Below, piece after piece: positions 23,724 through 32,817 of a DNA stretch of 64,000 nucleotides. The notes under the pieces are model-generated. The model had not been told where the DNA came from, did not search any database, and saw only the letters and a list, made by a program, of their open reading frames with translations. Numbering within the stretch: the stretch's first letter is position 1; each line of letters begins with the position of its first letter. The translations under genes and the position numbers were made by a program. The stretch lies in contig NZ_JAICBZ010000001.1 in NCBI RefSeq assembly GCF_020179405.1, positions 124,001 through 188,000 on the forward strand. The letters are read 5' to 3'. This DNA comes from Xinfangfangia pollutisoli. GTDB lineage: Bacteria; Pseudomonadota; Alphaproteobacteria; Rhodobacterales; Rhodobacteraceae.

Positions 23724-26041
23724 GAGAAATGTCCTTCACGGTTGGGCAGGAGTTCTGCCAGTTGGGCGTCATAGATCTGGATGGCATCGCCGGCATCGCC
23801 GGCATGGGGCTCGACCCGCACCAGGCAGGTCTGGGCCGAGCAGCCCTGCCCGAAGGCCGAGGTGCCGATATCAAGGGTCAGCACATTGGGGTTGCCGGCA
23901 AGCTCGGGCCCGCCTGTGTCCGAGGGGGTGAACCAGGCGCCGGTCGGCAGGATGACGACGCCCGGGGCCACGCTGTCGGTCACCCGCGCCGTGGCAAGGC
24001 AGGCCCCCCGCGCATTCCAGAGCCGCACGGTCTGCCCGTCGGCGATCTTGCGGGCGCGGGCTTCGGCGGGATGCAGCAGAACCTGTTCGCGCCCCGCCCG
24101 CCGTCCGGCGAGGCTGGCTTTGCCGGTCTCCAGCTGGCTGTGCAACCGGCCGTTGGGCTGATGCGAGATCAGGTGCAACTCGCCGGGCCCGGCCGCGCCA
24201 AGCCATTCCGCCGGCGCGATCCAGGCCGGATGCGCCCGGCAATCGGCATGGCCCAGCCGGGCCAGCGTTTCACTTCCCAGCACGATCAAGCCGCTTTCGG
24301 TATCAAGCGGATGGGCCTGCGGATCGGCGCGGTACTCGGCCAGATAGACATGGTCGCGCTGCACGGGACATTTCGCATAGCCCTGCGCCCAGAACGTGTC
24401 GAAATCGGGCATCGCGAAACCGTGGCGCTGTTGCGCATAATCGCGGCTTTCGTCGTAAAGGTGGCGGACCCAGCCCATCTCGTCGCGGCCCTCGTTGAAG
24501 GCCGGCGCCACGCCCAGCTTTTCGCAAAGCGCGTTGAAGATGTCGAAATCCGACCGGGATTGGCCCAGGGGCGCGATGGCCTGACCCATGGCCAGGATCG
24601 CATCCGAGCGCTTGTTGCCCGCAAGATCGTTGCGCTCGATCGAGGTCGAGGCGGGCAGCAGGATATCGGCGCGCCGTGCCGTGGCGGTGAACATCGGATC
24701 CTGCACGATGATCGTTTCGGGCCGGGTCCAGGCCTCGGCCAGGCGGTTCAGGTCCTGATGGTGGTGGAACGGGTTGCCGCCGGCCCAATAGATCAGCCGG
24801 ATATCGGGATAGTGGCGGTCCTGGCCTTCGTAGCTGTAGGGGGCGCCGGGGTTCAGCAGCATGTCGCTGATCCGTGCGACCGGGATGAAGCTGTTGATCG
24901 GCTTCGACAATTGCGACATGGCCGGCGACTTGCCGATGGTGAAGGGCGCGCCGACCCCGCCCAGCGAGCCATAGCCGTAGCCGACCCCGCCGCCCGGCAG
25001 GCCGATCTGTCCGATCACCGCCGCCAGCCCAAGGGCGGCCCAGAACGGCTGTTCGCCATGATGGGCGCGCTGCAAGGCCCAGCTGACCGTCAGCATGCTG
25101 CGGGTTTCGGGCAAGCGGCCGGCCAGCGCCCGGATCGCCTCGGCCGGAAGGCCGGTGATCGCCGCCGCCCAATCGGCATCCTTCGGCTGGCCGTCGCTGT
25201 CGCCGCGCAGATAGGCCAGAAACAGCGGCGATCCGCTGGTGCAGCGGGCCAGGAAGTCGGCATTCTGCCGCCCGGCGCGCAGGATCTCTCCGGCCAGGCC
25301 CAGCATCAGCGCCGTGTCGGTGTTCGGGCGGATCGGCCACCATTCGGCGCCCACCCAGTCCGGCAGATCATCCTTCAGCGGCGAGACCAGGATCACCCGG
25401 ACCCCGCGGTCGACGATGCGGCGCAGATAGGTTTCCAGGTAATGCGCGCCGATGCCGCCGGCCTCGCTTTGGGCGGTGCGGGGCGACATCGCGCCGAAGA
25501 CCACCAGCGTCTCGCTGTGATCGGCGATGCTGTCCAGCGTGTTGGACTGGCCGCCGCAGGCGCTTTCATCGCCCAGCGTATGGCGCAGGATCACCGGCCC
25601 GGCGGCAATGGAATAGGTGTCGACATGCCCGGTGAAACCGCCGACCAGATTGAGCATCCGCTTCAGAAGGGTCGAGGCGTGGTGGAACCTGCCGCAGCTT
25701 GTCCAGCCATAGCTGCCGGCAAAGATCGCCGAATTGCCATGCTCGGCCGAGACGCGGCGGATTTCGGCGCTGACCAGATCGGTCACCTCGTCCCAGCTGA
25801 CCGGCACGAACCGCTCGCGGCCACGGCCGCGCCGGTCGCTGTGCTGGCGATGGGCCAGCCAGCCCTCGCGCACCATCGGCTGCAGCACGCGGCGATCGGG
25901 CTTGGCCCATTCCGGCACCGAATGGATCAGCTCGGACGGGGCCGGATCCTGGGCAAAGGGTTCGACCCCGACGATCCGGCCATCCTGGACCAGCAGGGTA
26001 TAGGCGCCCCAATGGCTGCAATGTGGAACCCGCTTGATCAT
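23720..26041 (-). CDS. Molybdopterin oxidoreductase, biotin-sulfoxide/DMSO-reductase type
   Basis: The 773-residue protein resembles BisC-type enzymes of the DMSO reductase family. The opening PHCSHWGAY.LVQDGRIVGVEPFAQDP lacks the CxxC iron-sulfur motif, as in BisC and TMAO reductases; SYGWTSCGRFHHA and GGFTGHVDTYSIAAGPV (Ser as probable Mo ligand near residue 149) follow, then GGNPFHHHQDLNRL, ADILLPASTSIERND and the C-terminal molydopterin-dinucleotide domain (LHLISHQPNGRLHSQLE, TGAWFTP). There is no twin-arginine signal, so it is probably cytoplasmic. It could reduce an S- or N-oxide or hydroxylate a substrate; the position inside a catabolic operon favours a role in substrate conversion. 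Confidence 0.85.
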   Translation of the reverse strand: MIKRVPHCSHWGAYTLLVQDGRIVGVEPFAQDPAPSELIHSVPEWAKPDRRVLQPMVREGWLAHRQHSDRRGRGRERFVPVSWDEVTDLVSAEIRRVSAEHGNSAIFAGSYGWTSCGRFHHASTLLKRMLNLVGGFTGHVDTYSIAAGPVILRHTLGDESACGGQSNTLDSIADHSETLVVFGAMSPRTAQSEAGGIGAHYLETYLRRIVDRGVRVILVSPLKDDLPDWVGAEWWPIRPNTDTALMLGLAGEILRAGRQNADFLARCTSGSPLFLAYLRGDSDGQPKDADWAAAITGLPAEAIRALAGRLPETRSMLTVSWALQRAHHGEQPFWAALGLAAVIGQIGLPGGGVGYGYGSLGGVGAPFTIGKSPAMSQLSKPINSFIPVARISDMLLNPGAPYSYEGQDRHYPDIRLIYWAGGNPFHHHQDLNRLAEAWTRPETIIVQDPMFTATARRADILLPASTSIERNDLAGNKRSDAILAMGQAIAPLGQSRSDFDIFNALCEKLGVAPAFNEGRDEMGWVRHLYDESRDYAQQRHGFAMPDFDTFWAQGYAKCPVQRDHVYLAEYRADPQAHPLDTESGLIVLGSETLARLGHADCRAHPAWIAPAEWLGAAGPGELHLISHQPNGRLHSQLETGKASLAGRRAGREQVLLHPAEARARKIADGQTVRLWNARGACLATARVTDSVAPGVVILPTGAWFTPSDTGGPELAGNPNVLTLDIGTSAFGQGCSAQTCLVRVEPHAGDAGDAIQIYDAQLAELLPNREGHFS

Positions 26042-26052
26042 CGGTCGCCTCT

Positions 26053-27603
26053 TCAGATTACGGCTTCGATCAGGAACGGCCCCTTGCGGCGGCAGGCGGC
26101 CTGCAAGAGGTCATGGAAGGCTTCGGCGGTCTCGGCGCGGGCGGCCTCGACCCCCATGCCGCGGGCCAGGCTGACCCAGTCCAGCGCCGGATTGTCGAGA
26201 TCCAGCATCCGGCGCGCATTCTCGCCCGGCTGGCCCGCGCCCACATTCTTCAACTCGCCATGCAGGATCTGGTAGCGCCGGTTGGCAAAGACGATGGTCA
26301 CCACGTCCAGGTTTTCGCGCGCCTGTGTCCACAGGCCCTGCAGGGTATACATGCCGCTGCCATCGGCCTGCAGGCCAATCACCTTGCGGTCGGGGCAGGC
26401 GACGGCCGCGCCGGTGGCCAGCGGAATGCCGATGCCGATGGCGCCGCCGGTCAATTGCAGAAAATCATGCGGCGCGGCGCCATAGGTCGCGCGGAAGAAA
26501 TCCCGGCCCGAGGTCACGGATTCGTCGCAGATGATCGCCTCGTCCGGCATCAGCCGCGCCAGGGACAGTGCGATGACATCGGGCGTCAGCGCGCCGCCGG
26601 GCAGATCGGGCAGCTGACGCGCGGCCAGCCGGGGGGGCAGGGCGGGGCTGGCGCCCACCGCCTGGGCCAGCGCCTCGACGGCGGCGGGCAGGTCGGCATC
26701 GGCGCCGGCCATCTGGATCACGCTGCAGCCTTCGGGCAGCATGCTGCCCGGCTTGCCCGGATAGGCGAAGAAACCGACCGGAGCCTTGGCGCCGATCAGG
26801 ATCAGCTGGGCGGTTTGGGCAAAGCTGTCCAGCGCCTGGTCGATGACATAGGGCACCCGGTCCAGCGCGACCCGGCCCGCGCCGCGCTGCATCCGGCCAT
26901 TGGCCTGCTGCGCCATCACCCGGGCCCCGGTCTTCTGGGCGATGCGGTCCAGCACCTCCAGCGTGCCGGCGCGCAGGGCGGTGCCGGTCACCAGGATCGT
27001 CGTCGGCAAGCCATTGGCCAGCGCGCGTGCCGCCGCATCGACCCGCCCGGCATCGACCGGATCGGGCTGCGGGCGGGCAATGGCTGTGGGCGTGCCGCCG
27101 ATTGCGGCCGACCATGCGGCATCGGCGGGCAGGATCAGCGTCGCGATCCCGCCGGCGCCGGTCAGCGCGGCGCGGATCGCGGCTTCGGTGCGGGCGCGCA
27201 GATCTCCGGCATCGGTGATCCGGCCCACCCAATGCGACATCGGCCGGGCCAGCCCCTCGATATCCGAGGTCAGCGGCGCGTCATGCTGCAGATGGTAGGT
27301 GGCGTGATCGCCGACCACATTCACCATCGGGCTGCGCGCCCGGCGCGCGTTGTGCAGATTGGCCAGACCATTGGCCAGGCCCGGCCCGGTATGCAAGAGC
27401 GTGACGGCCGGCTTTCCGGCCATGCGCGCATAGCCATCGGCCGCGCCGGTCACCACGCCTTCGGACAGGCCCAGAACGCAGCGCATCCGGGGCTGACGGT
27501 CCAGCGCCGCCACGAAATGCATCTCGGAGGTGCCGGGATTGGCAAAGCAGGTGTCAATCCCGTTGGCCAACAGGGTTTCGCACAGGATATCCGCACCGTT
27601 CAT
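26053..27603 (-). CDS. Thiamine-diphosphate-dependent enzyme, acetolactate-synthase/benzoylformate-decarboxylase type
   Basis: The 516-residue protein has the three-domain ThDP fold: N-terminal Pyr domain with FANPGTSEMHFVAAL and the catalytic Glu in LSEGVVTGAADGYAR (about 46-60), a central domain, and the C-terminal PP domain with GGAIGIGIPLATGAAVACP and the cofactor loop LQADGSGMYTLQGLWTQARENLDV. It probably decarboxylates or condenses a 2-oxoacid; the substrate is not evident. It is shorter than true acetolactate synthases, and no small regulatory subunit is nearby, so isoleucine biosynthesis is unlikely. ATG 27603 overlaps the kinase stop by 4 bp. Confidence 0.87.
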   Translation of the reverse strand: MNGADILCETLLANGIDTCFANPGTSEMHFVAALDRQPRMRCVLGLSEGVVTGAADGYARMAGKPAVTLLHTGPGLANGLANLHNARRARSPMVNVVGDHATYHLQHDAPLTSDIEGLARPMSHWVGRITDAGDLRARTEAAIRAALTGAGGIATLILPADAAWSAAIGGTPTAIARPQPDPVDAGRVDAAARALANGLPTTILVTGTALRAGTLEVLDRIAQKTGARVMAQQANGRMQRGAGRVALDRVPYVIDQALDSFAQTAQLILIGAKAPVGFFAYPGKPGSMLPEGCSVIQMAGADADLPAAVEALAQAVGASPALPPRLAARQLPDLPGGALTPDVIALSLARLMPDEAIICDESVTSGRDFFRATYGAAPHDFLQLTGGAIGIGIPLATGAAVACPDRKVIGLQADGSGMYTLQGLWTQARENLDVVTIVFANRRYQILHGELKNVGAGQPGENARRMLDLDNPALDWVSLARGMGVEAARAETAEAFHDLLQAACRRKGPFLIEAVI

Positions 27604-29114
27604 GCCGTGTCTCGCTTTGTCAGGGTTTGGGCTGTGGCCCGCAGATCGGACAGGGCCGCCCAGAAGGGCATCACCGCGTCCAGAAGATCGGTGAACAGGC
27701 GGCGCTTTTGCCCAGCGTAATCCGCCACCGCGCCGGTTTGCGGCAGCAGGGTTTCGTCCGGCGGGGTCAGCCAATGCGCGGCCAGGTCGTCCGGGCTGAC
27801 CTGCAGCAGGCTGCGCGCGCCGATCACCGCCAGCCCGCGCAGACCGGCATGGCCGCCGGTGCTGCGCTGCACCATGCGATTGGACGCGGTCGCCAGGAAT
27901 TGCGCGAAAGAACGGTCGGCGGCCAGCCCGCCGCCCAAAGCCAGCGCGCCCGGCGCGCCGCCCAGCAGGGCATGGCTGTGACAGGCGACAAAGGCCAGCG
28001 CCTCGCGCCCGGCCCAGGCGATCTCGGCGGGGGAGGAGGCTGCGGTCAGGCCGAGGAACGCGCCTTGTGCATGCGGGTCGGTCCAGGGGGCGCGTTCGCC
28101 GCCCGGTTCCAGGAACGGATGCAGGATCAGCGCAGAATAGGCGGGCGGGGCGGGGTTTGGCAGATCCTGGAAGGTTCGGGCCAGATGGTGCAGCAGCGTC
28201 GCGCCGTTGAAGCCCGGATGGAAGCAGAGATACCCTTCTCCCAGGGCGAAGCGCTGCACCATCGTCCCGGCCGGGGTGGCCTGCATCGCGGCGGGATCGG
28301 GGTGCAGGCAGGCATGGATCGCGCTGGTCCCGAAGATCGAGCCGCGCGACACGCCGGGCCGGCTGCCAAGACCCATGCCGATAAAACTGGCCTGCACATC
28401 GCCCGGCCCCAGCAGAACCGGCAGGCCCGCAGGCAGGCCCAGATCGCGCGCGGCCCGGGCGGCAAGCGGCGCGCCGCATTGGCCGACCGGGCTGAAGGGG
28501 GGCAGCAGGTCCAACCCCCGCTGCAGGCCAAGGGCGGCCTGCACCTCGGGCCGCATCTCGCCGCTTTGCCAGCTGCCCCAGACCGGCAGGGCGGCGGTCG
28601 GCTCGGCCGCGACCTGCCCGGTCAGGCAAAGCAGCAGCCATTCCTTCAGCCGCAGCGCCTGCGCGATCGACGCAAGCCGCGCCGGATCGTGGCGTTGCAG
28701 CCACAGCAGTTGCAGGCTGGCCGAGGCGGCCGTCGGGCGCGACCCGGTGATGGCCTGCACCGCATCCATCTGCGGCGCCAGCGCCGGCATCATGTCGCGG
28801 GCGCGCCCGTCAAGCCAGGTCATCGCCCGCCCCAGCGGCTGGCCTGCGGCATCCACCGGCCAAAGCCCATCGCCCTGGCCCGTCAGCACCAGGCCGCGGA
28901 CCTGCGCGGCCCCGCCAATCTGCGCGACACAGTCGCGCAGCACGGCGAAAGCCTCGTCCCGCGTCACCTCCATATCCTGCTCGACCCGGATGCCGTCGCG
29001 CCGCAACGCGCCATTGGCGCGCTCGGCCGTGGCGATCATCCGGCCATCGGCGGCGAAGGCCGCCGCCTTCACCGCCGTCGTGCCGGAATCAAGGGCAAGC
29101 AGGATCGGGTCCAT
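27600..29114 (-). CDS. FGGY-family carbohydrate kinase
   Basis: The 504-residue product has both ribonuclease-H-like halves of FGGY kinases: LALDSGTTAVKAAAF at the N-terminus, GQGDGLWPVDAAGQPLGRAMTWLDGRA (sugar-binding part, about 78-104), the catalytic Asp in LLGPGDVQASF (about 259) and GGGLAADRSFAQFLA in the C-terminal ATP half. It phosphorylates a ketose or polyol, and its sequence style is that of erythritol/L-xylulose kinases. The neighbouring class II aldolase would split the phosphorylated sugar. ATG 29114 lies 2 bp after the aldolase stop. Confidence 0.87.
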   Translation of the reverse strand: MDPILLALDSGTTAVKAAAFAADGRMIATAERANGALRRDGIRVEQDMEVTRDEAFAVLRDCVAQIGGAAQVRGLVLTGQGDGLWPVDAAGQPLGRAMTWLDGRARDMMPALAPQMDAVQAITGSRPTAASASLQLLWLQRHDPARLASIAQALRLKEWLLLCLTGQVAAEPTAALPVWGSWQSGEMRPEVQAALGLQRGLDLLPPFSPVGQCGAPLAARAARDLGLPAGLPVLLGPGDVQASFIGMGLGSRPGVSRGSIFGTSAIHACLHPDPAAMQATPAGTMVQRFALGEGYLCFHPGFNGATLLHHLARTFQDLPNPAPPAYSALILHPFLEPGGERAPWTDPHAQGAFLGLTAASSPAEIAWAGREALAFVACHSHALLGGAPGALALGGGLAADRSFAQFLATASNRMVQRSTGGHAGLRGLAVIGARSLLQVSPDDLAAHWLTPPDETLLPQTGAVADYAGQKRRLFTDLLDAVMPFWAALSDLRATAQTLTKRDTA

Positions 29115-29116
29115 GG

Positions 29117-29794
29117 TCAAGACGCCTGACGCAACCCTTGCTGAACCTCGGGGGTCTGCTGGCCATAGGTTTTGAACTTCTCCATCACATCGGCGATTTG
29201 CGCGTCGCTGAGGATCGGCGGCTCGCCCAGGGGCAGGCATTGCAGATAGAGCGTCGCAAGTTCTTCCACCGTCACCGCCAGGGCCAGGGCCCGCGCGATC
29301 GACACATGCGCGGCGATCACGCCGTGATGCGCCATCAGACAGGCGCGGCGGCCTTGCAGCGCGCGCACCACGGCATCGGCCAATTCCTGAGACCCGAAGA
29401 TCTCATAAGGCGCGCAGGGGATGGTGCCGCCGCCCGCCGCCGCGATGGCATAGTGGATCGCCGGAATGTCACGCCCCAGGATCGAGACGGCGGTCGCGTT
29501 GGTGGAATGGGTGTGAACCACCGCATTGAGATCGGGCCGGGCCATCAGGATGTCGCGATGAAAGCGCCATTCCGACGAGGGCAGCACATCGCCGGCAAAG
29601 GTCGCATCCCAATTCATCGCCACCACATGTTCGGGCGTCAGCTTGTCATAGGGGATGCCGGTGGGCGAGATCAGGAACCCGTCGCCATAGCGCAGGCTGA
29701 TATTGCCCGCGGTGCCCTTGTTGATGCCCAGCCGGTTCATGCTGCGGCAGGCCTCGATCAGTTCGCTGCGCAGCGCGCGTTCGTCATCGGTCAT
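29117..29794 (-). CDS. Class II aldolase (fuculose-phosphate aldolase/AraD family)
   Basis: The 225-residue enzyme has the Zn-dependent fold of L-fuculose-1-phosphate aldolase: NKGTAGNISLRYGDGFLISPTG (phosphate and substrate site), SSEWRFH with the catalytic Glu (about 72-78), VVHTHS (Zn-binding HxH, about 94-99) and AHHGVI (third Zn His, about 155). It would cleave a ketose phosphate into a C3 unit and an aldehyde. Located between a kinase and a 2-hydroxyacid dehydrogenase, so it probably handles the kinase product. Confidence 0.88.
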   Translation of the reverse strand: MTDDERALRSELIEACRSMNRLGINKGTAGNISLRYGDGFLISPTGIPYDKLTPEHVVAMNWDATFAGDVLPSSEWRFHRDILMARPDLNAVVHTHSTNATAVSILGRDIPAIHYAIAAAGGGTIPCAPYEIFGSQELADAVVRALQGRRACLMAHHGVIAAHVSIARALALAVTVEELATLYLQCLPLGEPPILSDAQIADVMEKFKTYGQQTPEVQQGLRQAS

Positions 29795-29803
29795 CGGATC
29801 ACC

Positions 29804-30853
29804 TCATTTGCAGGGATAGAGCGGCGGCTGGCCGTCAAGGATCAAGGCGATATCCTCGGCGATCATCCGGGCGCATTTCACCGCGGCATAACGCGAGGCA
29901 CCCGCGATATGCGGCGACAATGTCACATTGTGCAGCTTCAGCAACGGCCAGTCCTTCGGCGGGGGTTCCGGCTCGAACGTGTCCAGCGCGGCTCCCCTGA
30001 GATGGCCGCTGACCAGCGCATCGTAAAGTGCGGCGTAATCCAGGACCTGGCCGCGGGTCGTGTTCACGATATATCCGCCGGGCTTCATCATTTCGATGCG
30101 GGCGCGGCTGATCATGCCCTTGGTCTCGGGCGTCACGCGCGGATGCAGGGTCACCACATCGCAGCGCCGCATCAGATCGTCCAGATCGGCCTTTTCAAAT
30201 CCGGCGGCCTTCTCGGCCTCGGTCAGCTCTTTGAACGGGTCATAGATGACGATCTTGCAGCCAAAGGGCTGAAGCAGCCGCGCGACCCGGGTGCCGATAT
30301 CGCCATAGCCCACGATCCCGATGGTCAGTTCGCACAGTTCGGGGCCGACATGATCGCTGTGATAATAGCTGCGCCCCCAGGTTCCGTTGGCCACGTCATT
30401 ATGGCCGCGGATCAGGTTGCGCGTCTCGGCCAGCAGCGAGGCCACGGTGAATTCCGCCACTGCCGAGGCATTCCGCCCGGGCGTGTTGATCACCGTGATG
30501 CCGCGGGCGCGCGCGGCCGCCATGTCGACATTCACCGGCCCGCCGCGCGAGACGGCGATCACCTTCAGGTCGGGCGCCTGATCCATGCTGTCGCCGATGA
30601 TCGGCGCAAGATGGGTCACCAGGATATCGAGACCCTGGATGAAGCCGTAATATTCCTCGGGGCGGCCCACGAATTCGCCGACCGGCAAGGTCTTGTCATA
30701 TTTGGTCGATTGCCGCTGCAGGGGCCAGCCGATCTCCATCTCGCGGAACGAGACGGGGCGCGCGCCCAGGCGGGTCTTCAGGGCGTCGATGAAGAATGCG
30801 GGTTTCATGAACCCGTCGCCGATGACGCCGATGGTCAGTTCTGTCTGGGTCAT
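29804..30853 (-). CDS. NAD-dependent D-2-hydroxyacid dehydrogenase
   Basis: The 349-residue product has the D-isomer 2-hydroxyacid dehydrogenase layout with the Rossmann motif GIVGYGDIGTRVA (about 176-188) and the catalytic triad: Arg in NTTRGQVLD, Glu in ALDTFEPEP and His in LSPHIAGAS. Members near FGGY kinases and class II aldolases often act on sugar acids. Overlaps the CaiB-type gene by 4 bp and is 9 bp from the aldolase, so it is made in concert with them. Confidence 0.88.
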   Translation of the reverse strand: MTQTELTIGVIGDGFMKPAFFIDALKTRLGARPVSFREMEIGWPLQRQSTKYDKTLPVGEFVGRPEEYYGFIQGLDILVTHLAPIIGDSMDQAPDLKVIAVSRGGPVNVDMAAARARGITVINTPGRNASAVAEFTVASLLAETRNLIRGHNDVANGTWGRSYYHSDHVGPELCELTIGIVGYGDIGTRVARLLQPFGCKIVIYDPFKELTEAEKAAGFEKADLDDLMRRCDVVTLHPRVTPETKGMISRARIEMMKPGGYIVNTTRGQVLDYAALYDALVSGHLRGAALDTFEPEPPPKDWPLLKLHNVTLSPHIAGASRYAAVKCARMIAEDIALILDGQPPLYPCK

Positions 30854-32043
30854 GTCGCATCCTTTGCGTGCGCGCCGAGGCCCGGAAGGACGGCGCTGTA
30901 GGCTTCGGCGTCGAGGTCGTGTTCTTGCAGGACTTCGACGCTGTGTTCGGCAAATTGCGGCGGCGCGCGGCGATAGCTGGCCGGGGTGCGCGACAGCTTG
31001 ATCGGGCTGCCCGTGCCGCGATAGGCGCCGATATCCACCACCATCTCGCGATGCAGCGTATGCGGATCGGCCATCACAGCGTCAATGCTGCGCACCGCGC
31101 CACAGGGGACGCCGGCCTTGATCAGCTGATCCGACAATGTGGCACAGTCGAAGCCTGCCAGGGCGGCTTCCAGTTCGACCTTCAGCGCGTCGCGGTGGAT
31201 GTTGCGCTCGCCATTGGTGGCAAAGCGCGGGTCATCCGGCAGGTCGGGACGGCCGATCTGGCGGCAGAGGGTGACGAATTGCCGGTTGTTGCCCACGGCC
31301 AGGAAGATCGGGGTCGTGGCGGTGGCAAAGCTGTCATAGGGGCAGATGTTCGGATGGGCATTGCCCGAGGTGCCCGCAACCTTGCCCGACAGATAGTAAT
31401 TCGGCAGATGCGGATGCAGCAACGAGACGCCGCAATCGTAAAGGCTGGTTTCGACGAACTGGCCCTTGCCGCTTTGGGCACGCTCGTTCAGCGCCATCAG
31501 GATGCCGATCGTGGCATTCAGCCCGGTCACCATATCGACCACGGGCAGGCCGACGCGCAGCGGCTGTCCTCCGGCCTCGCCATTCACGCTCATGATGCCG
31601 CACAGCGCCTGAATGGCGGCATCATAGCCGGGCAGGCCGCCCATCGGGCCATCGGCGCCGAAGCCCGAGATGCGGGAATGGATCAGCCGGGGGAATCGGG
31701 CGGCCAGCTCGTCATGGCCCAGGCCCCAGCGTTCCAATGTGCCGGTCTTGAAATTCTCGATGAAGACATCCGCCCCCGCCAGCAGTTCCAGCAGCAGGGC
31801 GCGTCCGGCCTCTTGCGCCAGATCGACGGCGATGCCGCGCTTGTTGCGGTTCAGACCCAGGAAGTAGCTGGCGGCGCCTTCAAGGAAGGGCGGGCCCCAG
31901 CCCCGGGTTTCATCGCCGCCGGGCGGTTCCACCTTGATCACATCGGCGCCGTGGTCGGCCAGGATCTGCCCGGCATAGGGGCCGCCCAGCACGCGGCTGG
32001 CGTCGATCACCTTGAGATTGGCCAAAGAGCCGGGATGCAGCAT
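30850..32043 (-). CDS. CaiB/BaiF-family (class III) CoA-transferase
   Basis: The 397-residue enzyme is a class III CoA-transferase. Seen: DASRVLGGPYAGQILADHGADVIKVEPPGGDETRGWGPP (given in part: LGGPYAG, DVIKVEPP), LNRNKRGIAVDL, ENFKTGTLERWGL and the catalytic Asp in GYDAAIQALCG (about 169). It moves CoA between carboxylic acids without ATP. The 2-subunit CoA-transferase-like genes lie 16 bp upstream; together with the acyl-CoA synthetase the operon has three separate ways to handle CoA thioesters. Confidence 0.9.
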   Translation of the reverse strand: MLHPGSLANLKVIDASRVLGGPYAGQILADHGADVIKVEPPGGDETRGWGPPFLEGAASYFLGLNRNKRGIAVDLAQEAGRALLLELLAGADVFIENFKTGTLERWGLGHDELAARFPRLIHSRISGFGADGPMGGLPGYDAAIQALCGIMSVNGEAGGQPLRVGLPVVDMVTGLNATIGILMALNERAQSGKGQFVETSLYDCGVSLLHPHLPNYYLSGKVAGTSGNAHPNICPYDSFATATTPIFLAVGNNRQFVTLCRQIGRPDLPDDPRFATNGERNIHRDALKVELEAALAGFDCATLSDQLIKAGVPCGAVRSIDAVMADPHTLHREMVVDIGAYRGTGSPIKLSRTPASYRRAPPQFAEHSVEVLQEHDLDAEAYSAVLPGLGAHAKDAT

Positions 32044-32058
32044 TGGAATGTCCTTCGA

Positions 32059-32817
32059 TCAGGCAAGAGAATGCGCCGCCAATTCGCGGCGCCAGTCCGC
32101 GGCAAAGGCGGGGTAGGTTTCTTCCAGCTCGTCCAGCACGCGCCCGCGCAGCAGCGCCAGCGTGGCGGCATCGGGCGCAGGCGTCACGGGCGGGTCTTCG
32201 TCATGGGCAAAGGCAAAGCCGGTCGCGGCGCGAAGCTCGTCCAGACTGTGACGGGGATGCAGGCTTTCCAGCACGAAGCCGGGACGGTCGCGTTCGAAGC
32301 GGAACAGCGCCTTGCTGGTCAGCAGCGCCACCGGACCGCCCGGACGATAGACCCCCGGCGGGCTGATCCCGGGGGCCGAGATGAAATCGACCTTCTCGAC
32401 CATCACCCGGGGCGTATGCTCTTCGCGGAACAGGATCACGCGGGGCACGGTGAAGTACAGATAGGCGGACCCGAAGGATCCCGGCCAGCGCACGCTGGTC
32501 TGCGGATAGTCGCCCACGCCCACCAGATTGACATTGGCCTGACCGTCGATCTGGCCGCCTCCCAGAAAGAAGGCATCCAGCCGCCCCTGACCGGCGCTGT
32601 CGAACAGCTCGGCCGAGCCATTGGTGAAGAAGTTATGCGCAACCGAGCCAAGGATCGACAGCCGCACCTGCGCCTGGCCCTCATCCAGCGCGCGGCGCAG
32701 CATCGCGCCGGCGGCGGGCATGGGCGAAGAGGCGCCAACCGCGACATGGCGCACGCCGTCGAGCAGCCGGGCAATGGTGCAGATCAGGATCTCACGCGGA
32801 AGCGGGGCCAAAGTCAT
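32059..32817 (-). CDS. Family I CoA-transferase-like protein, beta subunit, usual catalytic Glu not seen
   Basis: The 252-residue product resembles GctB/IpdB-type beta subunits: VAVGASSPMPAAGAMLRRAL, FFLGGGQIDGQANVNLVGVG and the long VDFISAPG segment. In transferases such as glutaconate CoA-transferase a catalytic Glu stands in an ExG motif after the second strand; here the matching stretch reads LSILGSVAHNF without Glu. A non-transferase activity such as CoA-ester hydrolysis or ring opening, as in IpdAB, is therefore possible. ATG 32817 overlaps the alpha subunit stop by 4 bp. Confidence 0.8.
   Translation of the reverse strand: MTLAPLPREILICTIARLLDGVRHVAVGASSPMPAAGAMLRRALDEGQAQVRLSILGSVAHNFFTNGSAELFDSAGQGRLDAFFLGGGQIDGQANVNLVGVGDYPQTSVRWPGSFGSAYLYFTVPRVILFREEHTPRVMVEKVDFISAPGISPPGVYRPGGPVALLTSKALFRFERDRPGFVLESLHPRHSLDELRAATGFAFAHDEDPPVTPAPDAATLALLRGRVLDELEETYPAFAADWRRELAAHSLA

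Noticed and set aside
23729-26275. An 848-codon plus-strand frame opposite the molybdoenzyme gene
   Set aside because: No recognisable fold; the minus strand carries an unmistakable molybdopterin enzyme.
26053-27603. Biosynthetic acetolactate synthase (ilvB)
   Set aside because: Shorter than IlvB, no ilvN partner, and located inside a catabolic operon.
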